Positions 43,200 to 49,754 of a DNA stretch of 64,000 nucleotides are shown here, one piece after another. Location of the stretch: positions 48,905 through 112,904 of the forward strand of contig JAEWZY010000018.1 in NCBI GenBank assembly GCA_023394955.1, given 5' to 3'. This DNA is from Bacillota bacterium. Its GTDB lineage: Bacteria; Bacillota; UBA4882; UBA8346. The position numbers were made by a program, and so were the translations under genes. The notes beneath the pieces were generated by a model, which saw only the letters and a program-made list of their open reading frames with translations, was not told where the DNA came from and did no database searches. The first letter of the stretch is position 1, and every line of letters begins with the position of its first letter.

Positions 43200-43498
43200 A
43201 TTATTTTATGAATATGGTGATCGTCCCCTTAGGATATGCTGATAAAGTGATCATGGCCGCCAATAAAGTCGGAGCGACCGGCGCCACTATTCTCCGGGCC
43301 CGGGGGGTGGATCATTCGGCTAAGGAGGGTTTATTTAGTATCAAAATCGAACCGGAAGAGGAAATTGTACTGATTACCGCAACGAAAGAAGTGACCAGCG
43401 CAATTTGGGATGAAATCCATGAGGAGTTTGAAAAGAACAGCAAGCGCGGTGGTTCTATTTATATATTGCCAATCCAGAGCGTTGAGGATGATGGTTGA
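43196..43498 (+). CDS. P-II-like regulator, single domain
   Basis: 100 residues of the same fold: VIVPLGYADKVIMAANKVGATGATILRARG, then FSIKIEPEEEIVLITATKE. The motif GATGATILRARG parallels the P-II T-loop base region. With the previous gene it supplies three P-II-like domains per transporter operon, a number that could assemble into a pseudo-trimer, as P-II proteins are trimeric (inference). ATGA overlap with the preceding gene. Confidence 0.75.
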   Translation: MNYFMNMVIVPLGYADKVIMAANKVGATGATILRARGVDHSAKEGLFSIKIEPEEEIVLITATKEVTSAIWDEIHEEFEKNSKRGGSIYILPIQSVEDDG

Positions 43499-43717
43499 AA
43501 TGAGATGTCAATCAGTAACAAATGTTTTTTCATGAAGGAAGATAAAAAAAGGAGGTGAATTTATAAATGTAACCTACTGTACAGCCGCAAGAAGGCAGAG
43601 CCAATTAAAAGCTCGACGGAACTATATAACGGTAATTTTAGTTGAATTGCGCTAGTTTAAAAAACAAAAGCGGCTTGATGTAGTTCGCAATATGGATGAA
43701 GCCAAGCTGGTCTGGAA

Positions 43718-44476
43718 ATGCTAAAAATGACTCGGAACGAGAAAATTAGTTCAAGATTTTTTATAGAAAGAAAAAATGAAAATTCCGATTTTAACCGGGG
43801 AATTAAGCAGGGGATACCGATCGCTCTGGGTTACCTTCCGGTCTCCTTTACTTTCGGATTAATGGCGGTCAGCGGCGGGATACCGGTCTGGATCGCGATT
43901 TTAATTTCCATGACCAATCTTACCTCAGCGGGACAGTTTGCCGGGGCCGGTTTGATCATAGCCAATACTTCCCTTTTCGAGATTACCTTAACCACATTCG
44001 TGATTAACATCCGATACCTGCTGATGTCATTATCCCTCTCCCAGAAAATTATCCAAATACCGCTTTTCAAAAAATGCATTATGGCTTTTGGGATAACGGA
44101 TGAGACTTTTGCCGTCGCTTCACTGGAGAAGGGGGAAGTGTCGTCTGGATACATGATGGGCCTAATCACGTGCCCTTATTGGGGATGGGCTTTGGGTACC
44201 GCATTAGGGGCGGTGACAACTTCAGTGTTGCCGGAAAAACTCCAAAGTTCGATGGGGATTGCCTTATATGCCATGTTTATCGCGTTGTTTGTCCCGGCGT
44301 CTAAAAAATCAAAAGCCGCATTGGTAGTGGTGATTGTGGCTGTTTTTTGTAGCTCGGTATTTAAATGGGCGCCATATTTGAACAAGATATCCTCCGGATG
44401 GAGTATTATTATCGCCACCATTGTCGCTGCAACTGTTGGAGCGATCCTCTTTCCCAGGAAGGAGGATGAATCTTGA
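43718..44476 (+). CDS. azlC: AzlC-family branched-chain amino acid exporter, large subunit
   Basis: 252 residues. Typical AzlC segments: GIKQGIPIALGYLPVSFTFGLMA, LTSAGQFAGAGLI, FVINIRYLLMSLSLSQKI and FGITDETFAVA. AzlC and AzlD together export branched-chain amino acids or analogues such as azaleucine. The next gene encodes the small partner with overlapping start/stop. A Met three codons later (43727) is an alternative start; neither has a strong ribosome site. Confidence 0.9.
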   Translation: MLKMTRNEKISSRFFIERKNENSDFNRGIKQGIPIALGYLPVSFTFGLMAVSGGIPVWIAILISMTNLTSAGQFAGAGLIIANTSLFEITLTTFVINIRYLLMSLSLSQKIIQIPLFKKCIMAFGITDETFAVASLEKGEVSSGYMMGLITCPYWGWALGTALGAVTTSVLPEKLQSSMGIALYAMFIALFVPASKKSKAALVVVIVAVFCSSVFKWAPYLNKISSGWSIIIATIVAATVGAILFPRKEDES

Positions 44477-44781
44477 GCAAAGTACTGATGGCTGTGTTTT
44501 TGATGGCGGTGGTCACCTATGTCCCGAGGGTTTTCCCGATCGCGGTTTTTACACGCAAGATCGAATCCGGGTTTTTTAAGTCTTTTCTATATTATACACC
44601 CTTTGCGGTATTGGGGGCGATGACCTTTCCCAATATTCTTTCGGCAACCTCCAATTTTCATGGTTCGCTGGTTGGGTTGGTTGTCGCGTTGATTTTGGCA
44701 TATTACGAACAAGGACTGATGAAAGTGGCTTTGGGAGCGGTGCTGGTTGTGTATCTTTGTGAGTTATGGTTATTTGTTTAA
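44473..44781 (+). CDS. azlD: AzlD-family branched-chain amino acid exporter, small subunit
   Basis: 102 residues, four helices, with VTYVPRVFPIAVF and FLYYTPFAVLGAMTFPNIL, which are diagnostic of AzlD. It starts with TTG, overlapping the azlC stop (TTGA), behind GGAGGATG. The tight coupling supports a two-subunit transporter. Confidence 0.9.
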   Translation: MSKVLMAVFLMAVVTYVPRVFPIAVFTRKIESGFFKSFLYYTPFAVLGAMTFPNILSATSNFHGSLVGLVVALILAYYEQGLMKVALGAVLVVYLCELWLFV

Positions 44782-44955
44782 TACTCGCTTTCATATATCT
44801 CACGCCTGTTGCCTATAGATCAGATCATATCATATGAAAGTATTGACGGAGGGCGGTTTGATAAATGGAGTGCGTGATGGCGCTTGGATGCGGTCTTTCT
44901 TGAATCAAGAAAAAGGATGGTCGGTTAAATTCTTTTTAGAGCGTTCATATAAAGG

Positions 44956-45269
44956 ATGAACATGAGAAAGCTGTCAATCATCACAGGCTTGGTTATAGTC
45001 TTCATTATTCTACAGGGATTTAAATGTTAATTGGAGAAAATATGGAACCCGTTCCATCTAAGTTGCCGGAGAAGCCGAAAATATTGGCTTTTTACGAAGA
45101 AGGCTGGGACGGTATTTACGCTGGTTCTTGGGCTAGATTAAAGGAGGTCAAGGAAAAGGTAGATCTAATTAGTCCGGTGTGGCTCGGCTTCAAAGCCGAC
45201 GGCAAAGTAAACTGGGATAAAACTGATTTTGAAGCAGATGAAGAAATCGATACTTTTGATAAGTTTTGA
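44956..45269 (+). pseudogene. broken secreted glycosidase-like gene (GH18-type N-terminus)
   Basis: Frame one (44956-45030) encodes a signal-peptide-like MRKLSIITGLVIVFIILQGFKC; frame two (45024-45269) encodes KILAFYEEGW, SWARLKEVKEKVDLISPVWLGFKADGKV, which matches the first ~60 residues of GH18-type glycoside hydrolases of the spore-germination/YaaH kind (barrel strands 1-2). The two frames overlap out of register by one base and the second ends after 81 residues, where ~250 more would be expected. I read this as a frameshifted and truncated gene. Confidence 0.5.
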
Positions 45270-45286
45270 TATAAAGGAGAACTTGC

Positions 45287-45961
45287 TTGCCAATGGAGAA
45301 TAAGACACGCGGTGACCGGGCCGTAGACGAACTGCTGCGCCTCATCCGGGAACGCGGGTATAGCGCTGGGGAAAAACTGCCCAATGAGTATGAACTCTCG
45401 GCCCAACTTGGGGTTAGTCGTAATACGATTCGTGAAGCCGTGCGGGTGCTGGCATCCCGTAATATCTTGGACATCCGGCAAGGGGCTGGGACCTTTATTT
45501 CCCAGAAAAGAGGCGTGGCTAACGATCCGTTGGGGTTTTCGCTAATGGAGGATAGGCGGAAACTGGTTGAGGATTTGATTCAAATTCGCTCGATCATTGA
45601 ACCGCAGATTGCGGCGTTGGCAGCCCAAAATGCAACACCGGAGGATGTTTTGGTCCTCGGTGATTTGTGCGATCAGTTAGAAACATTAATTCGAAAACGT
45701 CAGGATTTTATGGAAAAGGATGTCGAATTTCATACGCAATTGGCGACTTGCAGCCGGAATATGGTGATGTCCAACCTAATACCAGTAATCTGTGAAGGGA
45801 TAACGATATTTGCCGCGAGTGTGGTTGAGCCGGAATTTGATCAGACCGTAAAATCTCATCGGGAAATTTTTGAAGCCGTACGGGAGCGCCGAGCGGCGGA
45901 CGCCCAGCAAGCAATGTTGTTTCATTTGCTTTATAACCGGAACCGATTTAGCCGGGATTAA
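45287..45961 (+). CDS. GntR/FadR-family transcriptional regulator
   Basis: 224 residues. N-terminal winged helix (about 8-75: AGEKLPNEYELSAQLGVSRNTIREAVRVLASRNILDIRQGAGTFI) and C-terminal all-helical FCD domain (about 90-215) with the metal/effector residues D..FH..L (VEFHTQLA) and H in SHREIFEAV. FCD regulators respond to carboxylates and sugar acids. Start: the TTG at 45287 is 7 bases from AGGAG; the ATG at 45293 is 13 bases away, so TTG is preferred. It stands before the glycerol-3-phosphate dehydrogenase-like operon and is its likely regulator. Confidence 0.9.
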   Translation: MPMENKTRGDRAVDELLRLIRERGYSAGEKLPNEYELSAQLGVSRNTIREAVRVLASRNILDIRQGAGTFISQKRGVANDPLGFSLMEDRRKLVEDLIQIRSIIEPQIAALAAQNATPEDVLVLGDLCDQLETLIRKRQDFMEKDVEFHTQLATCSRNMVMSNLIPVICEGITIFAASVVEPEFDQTVKSHREIFEAVRERRAADAQQAMLFHLLYNRNRFSRD

Positions 45962-46026
45962 GCCTATTAGATAACACCTCACTATTCGAAGTTTAAAAGG
46001 ATAGATGGGGTTTTATTTTGTAAATT

Positions 46027-46159
46027 CATAGGATGACTTTTTGCCGCATTTTTCATAAAATGGTTCGTTTTATAGATAAATTTCGAATAAGAATGAAAAA
46101 TAGTATTGTTATAGACGTGATATGAGTGGTATAATTAAAGCAAATCATAGGATGACTTT
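46027..46159. repeat. 15-bp direct repeat flanking a promoter
   Basis: TCATAGGATGACTTT occurs exactly at 46026-46040 and 46145-46159. Between them lies the promoter at 46106-46135. Copies at about -115 and +10 relative to transcription start suggest two operator sites with possible looping, or a short duplication. Confidence 0.55.
46106..46135 (+). promoter_or_regulatory. promoter of the GlpABC-like operon
   Basis: TTGTTA (46106-46111), 18 bp, TATAAT (46130-46135), 36 bp before the first start codon; GGGAGGGG follows as ribosome site. Confidence 0.7.
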
Positions 46160-46171
46160 GGGAGGGGAATT

Positions 46172-47623
46172 ATGACGCCTAGATATGAGGTTTTGATTAT
46201 TGGCGCAGGCGTAGTCGGCAGCGCGATCGCCCGGGAAATGGCAAGATACGAACTGAAGATCGGTGTTTTAGAAAAGAACCATGATGTTTGTGTAGAGACT
46301 AGCGGTAGGAACTCGGCGGTGATTCATGGCGGGTTTGCCTATGATACCAAAAGCCGCAAGGCGGAGTGTTGTGTGGAGGGAAATTTGGAATTTGACGAGG
46401 TCGCGCAGGAATTGGATGTTCCTTTTAAGCGCACCGGAAAAGTGTTGGTTGGAAATACCGCAGCGGATTATGAAAGCTTACAAAAGACCATCGAAATAGG
46501 TGAAATTAACGGCAGCGTCGGTTTGGAAATGATTGATAAAGACCGCCTTCACCAGATGGTCCCGGCGGTAATCGGCGAATTTGCCATGTACTCGCCAATG
46601 AGCGGCATCGTCGACCCCTTCCAATATACGATCGCTTTGGCGGAAAACGCCAAAATGAATGGGGCCGATTATTATTTTAACCATGAAGTGACCGGTGTCA
46701 AACGTAATGGGGATAACACCTATACCGTTACTACGTCTCAAGGTGATTTTGAAACGCGTTGGATAGTAAATAGCGCCGGGTTGGGAGCGGTTAGAATCTC
46801 TGAGATGATCGGTATTCCCGGTTACCGGATTGGCGGGACTAAAGGCAATTATATCATTTTAGATAAAAAGGTCGGACCTTTATTGCCCATGCCTGTCTAT
46901 CCGGTCCCCAGCACCACCTATATGGGGATTCATGTCACGCCGACTATTGATGGGAACGTGACCGTCGGTCCTGACGCCGACGCAGTTACAGATCTCACTT
47001 ATTACGGCGTAGCGCAGCGGAATATGGAATTTTTAGCGGAGAGCGCTTCGCAGTTATGGCCCCACATCCATAAGTCCGATTATATCCGTAATTACTCAGG
47101 TATTCAGACCACCTGGCTTGACGGGAAAGGCGTAGTGAAAGACTTTGTAATTGAAGCGCGCCCGGAAGCCCCTCATATCATTAATTTAATTGGGATCGAA
47201 TCCCCGGGACTGACCTGCGCCTTGCCGATTGCGCGCCGAGCAGTCAAACTTTTGGCGGAACGGGAGACGTTACGCCCCAATAAAAGTTTCAATCCGAACC
47301 GGAAAGGAATTATCCGTTTTGCCGGAAAAAGTGATGTGGAAAAGGCCCGCCTGATTGATGAAAATCCAGACTACGGCGAGGTAATCTGCCGTTGTGAGAC
47401 CGTCACCAAGGCTGAAATCCTACAAGCAGTCCACAATCCATTGGGAGTCGATACTATGATCGGTATCAAATACCGTACCCGCGCGATGATGGGCCGGTGT
47501 CAGGGAGGTTATTGCCAGATGCGGATCGCCCAAATTATCCAAGAAGAGCTTGGCAAGGACGTTACTGAGGTGCTTTACGGGCGAAACGGTTCGAACTTGT
47601 TTATGGGGAAGGTGAGAGAATGA
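46172..47623 (+). CDS. FAD-dependent oxidoreductase, GlpA-like, with C-terminal BFD-type [2Fe-2S] domain
   Basis: 483 residues. FAD-binding Rossmann start VLIIGAGVVGSAIAREMARYEL, SGRNSAVIHGGFAYD and GLTCALPIARRA are typical of the DAO-fold glycerol-3-phosphate dehydrogenase/hydroxyglutarate oxidase family. The C-terminal ~70 residues (VICRCETVTKAEI and MGRCQGGYC) are the BFD-like four-cysteine [2Fe-2S] domain found in clostridial GlpA-type subunits. Together with the next two genes (ATGA overlaps) it would form an anaerobic glycerol-3-phosphate dehydrogenase or related 2-hydroxyacid enzyme. Confidence 0.85.
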   Translation: MTPRYEVLIIGAGVVGSAIAREMARYELKIGVLEKNHDVCVETSGRNSAVIHGGFAYDTKSRKAECCVEGNLEFDEVAQELDVPFKRTGKVLVGNTAADYESLQKTIEIGEINGSVGLEMIDKDRLHQMVPAVIGEFAMYSPMSGIVDPFQYTIALAENAKMNGADYYFNHEVTGVKRNGDNTYTVTTSQGDFETRWIVNSAGLGAVRISEMIGIPGYRIGGTKGNYIILDKKVGPLLPMPVYPVPSTTYMGIHVTPTIDGNVTVGPDADAVTDLTYYGVAQRNMEFLAESASQLWPHIHKSDYIRNYSGIQTTWLDGKGVVKDFVIEARPEAPHIINLIGIESPGLTCALPIARRAVKLLAERETLRPNKSFNPNRKGIIRFAGKSDVEKARLIDENPDYGEVICRCETVTKAEILQAVHNPLGVDTMIGIKYRTRAMMGRCQGGYCQMRIAQIIQEELGKDVTEVLYGRNGSNLFMGKVRE

Positions 47624-48858
47624 ATAGCGATAAAAAAGATGCGATCATTATCGGCGGAGGACCGGCAGGTTTGGCAGCCGCAGTAGAATTGTATCAGAAA
47701 GGCGTTCGGGATATTTTAATTGTGGAACGGGAGAAGAGCTTGGGCGGTATTTTGCGTCAGTGTATTCATGATGGTTTCGGCCTTACCCGTTTTAAGGAGG
47801 TATTGAGCGGGCCGGAATACGCCCAACGGTTCATTGATGAAGTGGAACGGTTGAAGATCCCTTATGTCGTCGATACTACCGTCCTTTCAGTCACCTCTGA
47901 TAAAAAAGTCACGGCTGTATCCAGGGGTGGTCTAATAACTTGGGAGGCCAAGGCGGTTATCTTGACTATGGGTTGCCGGGAACGTACCCGGGGCGCCTTA
48001 GGTATTCCGGGCGAACGTCCGGCCGGCGTGTTCACTGCGGGGGTGGCCCAATCCTACATTAACCTCCACAATACCATGGTAGGTAAGGATGTTATTATCC
48101 TCGGTTCCGGCGACATCGGTATGATTATGGCGCGGCGCCTCACCTTGGAAGGGGCCAATGTTAAGGCTGTCTTTGAAATTCTGCCTTATCCAAGCGGATT
48201 ACCGCGTAATATCGAACAGTGTTTGAATGATTATAATATTCCACTTTATCTCAGCCATACCATTACCGATATTCACGGTCGTTCCCGGCTGACCGGCGTT
48301 ACCGTCTCTGAAGTTGATGAGAACTTAAAACCGATACCGGGTACGGAAAAGGAGTATGATTGCGATACTTTAATTCTTTCGGTGGGGTTGATCCCCGAAA
48401 ACGAACTATCGCTTGGCGCCGGGGTAGAATTGGATCCGCGCACCAGGGGGGCTATCGTGGATGAACATTATCAGACCGGAGTCGCCGGGGTGTTTGCAGC
48501 TGGAAATGTGTTACATGTTCATGATTTAGTAGATTTTGTTTCCTTAGAGGCGGAAAATTTAGCTACCGCCGTTGCTGAATATGTCCGGGATGGGAGTCTG
48601 CCCAAATGTGATATTAAGGTTGCCGTTAACCCCGAGATCGGTTATACAGTCCCACAGTTTATTAGCGGTAAAAGAGACATCCAGCTTTCGTTACGTGTGA
48701 AACGGCCTTTGAGGGGCTGTATTATTGAGGCGGTCCAGGAAGGCGCAGTGATTGGTTGGGTTAAGCTGAAAAAAGCGGTTCCTGCGGAAATGGTTAAAGT
48801 CCCGGTAGACCATAAGTTGTTACGAAGCGTTCGGGATTTGGAGGTGCGTTTGAAATGA
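47620..48858 (+). CDS. NAD(P)/FAD-dependent oxidoreductase (second subunit of the GlpA-like enzyme)
   Basis: 412 residues. Two dinucleotide-binding motifs: AIIIGGGPAGLAAAVELYQKG for FAD and VIILGSGDIGMIMARRLTLEG for NAD(P). TMGCRERTRGALGIPGERPAGVFTAG and GVFAAGNVLHVHDLVDFVSLEAE are typical of the oxidoreductases encoded between the GlpA-like and DUF1667 genes in clostridia. It probably passes electrons between NAD(H) and the dehydrogenase subunit. Overlaps both neighbours by 4 bp. Confidence 0.88.
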   Translation: MNSDKKDAIIIGGGPAGLAAAVELYQKGVRDILIVEREKSLGGILRQCIHDGFGLTRFKEVLSGPEYAQRFIDEVERLKIPYVVDTTVLSVTSDKKVTAVSRGGLITWEAKAVILTMGCRERTRGALGIPGERPAGVFTAGVAQSYINLHNTMVGKDVIILGSGDIGMIMARRLTLEGANVKAVFEILPYPSGLPRNIEQCLNDYNIPLYLSHTITDIHGRSRLTGVTVSEVDENLKPIPGTEKEYDCDTLILSVGLIPENELSLGAGVELDPRTRGAIVDEHYQTGVAGVFAAGNVLHVHDLVDFVSLEAENLATAVAEYVRDGSLPKCDIKVAVNPEIGYTVPQFISGKRDIQLSLRVKRPLRGCIIEAVQEGAVIGWVKLKKAVPAEMVKVPVDHKLLRSVRDLEVRLK

Positions 48859-49217
48859 TCAAGGAATATACCTGTATCATTTGTCCTAACGGCTGCGAAC
48901 TGACGGCGGAATTTGAGGATGGCAAGATCCTTGCGGTGCAAGGCGCACTCTGCAAGCGGGGACGCGAGTATGTTGAGCAAGAGCTGAGCAACCCTCAGCG
49001 AAACATCGCTTCCTCTATTTTACTTGAAGGCGGCGAGTTGCCGTTGGTGAGTGTAAGGCTTTCTAAACCGATTCCCAAGGATAAAATCTTCGAAGTAATG
49101 ACAGCTATTAAAAAGGAGCGATTAGAAGCGCCGGTTAATGCCGGACAGGTAGTGATTCCCAACGTGCTTGGACTGGGCAGTGATGTAATCGTTACTAAAC
49201 ATGTGGCGGCGAAATGA
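48855..49217 (+). CDS. DUF1667 protein, small cysteine-containing third subunit
   Basis: 120 residues. EYTCIICPNGCEL and GALCKRG supply four cysteines for a metal or Fe-S site; DUF1667 genes regularly follow the two oxidoreductase genes above, forming a GlpABC-like set. Starts inside the previous gene (ATGA). It ends just before the promoter of the T-box transcript. Confidence 0.88.
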   Translation: MIKEYTCIICPNGCELTAEFEDGKILAVQGALCKRGREYVEQELSNPQRNIASSILLEGGELPLVSVRLSKPIPKDKIFEVMTAIKKERLEAPVNAGQVVIPNVLGLGSDVIVTKHVAAK

Positions 49218-49230
49218 TGCAAAAATATGT

Positions 49231-49260
49231 TTGACAAATGACATTAAGATCTGATATTAT
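49231..49260 (+). promoter_or_regulatory. promoter of the T-box-controlled transcript
   Basis: TTGACA (49231-49236), 18 bp, TATTAT (49255-49260). Confidence 0.8.
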
Positions 49261-49266
49261 AACTTC

Positions 49267-49574
49267 AAAATAATTAAATGCGATGATAAGGAAAAAACGC
49301 TGTAGTCGGTGGTAGAGAGAGCTGTTGGTCGGTGAAAAACAGTCCGTCGGGCAGAGTGTGAACTCACCTTTAAGCAGTTAGCTGAAAGAAGTGGTTACCG
49401 GTTAGGCATCCACAGCAATTAGGCGCGGCCGGGTTTCTCACCGTTATCAAGAGAGGGTGTTCGTCATTAATGACCGATGCTTATTAAGTGGGTATTTTAT
49501 ACCAATAAGAGTGGTACCACGGAAGTTTAAAGCTTTCGTCTCTTGTAAAAATGCATGAGATGAGGGCTTTTTTT
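49267..49574 (+). ncRNA. T-box riboswitch leader, probably leucine-specific
   Basis: All T-box landmarks are present: AGAGAG and GGTCGGTGAAAAAC in stem I, the specifier-loop side GTGTGAACTCACCTTTAAGC, the T-box motif AGAGTGGTACCACGG (49508-49522), and an intrinsic terminator (49529-49574, 14-bp stem with G-U pairs and a T run) that competes with the antiterminator. The specifier triplet following GAA and preceding a purine is CTC (49363-49365), a leucine codon. The bulge TGGT would pair with a tRNA ending A-CCA, and tRNA-Leu has A at that position. Alternative registers AAC (Asn) or ACT (Thr) are less consistent. Uncharged tRNA would allow read-through into the gene at 49755. Confidence 0.9.
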
Positions 49575-49754
49575 AGTGTCAAACAATAGACATGAGACAC
49601 TAGACTCGAGGCATTAGTTATTCCAGGTTGGCCTTTGTTTTAAGGCAGAGCGTATGAATTAGATCATTTAAAATAGCGCTATCAAATAACACTTGAGCCT
49701 CGCGGTACACAGCTTATGCCTTTAATGCTAGAGTAATTAAGGAGGAAGTCAAAT

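Noticed and set aside
44834..44959. 41-codon ORF between azlD and the broken glycosidase
   Set aside because: No ribosome site and no recognisable sequence; part of the decayed stretch.
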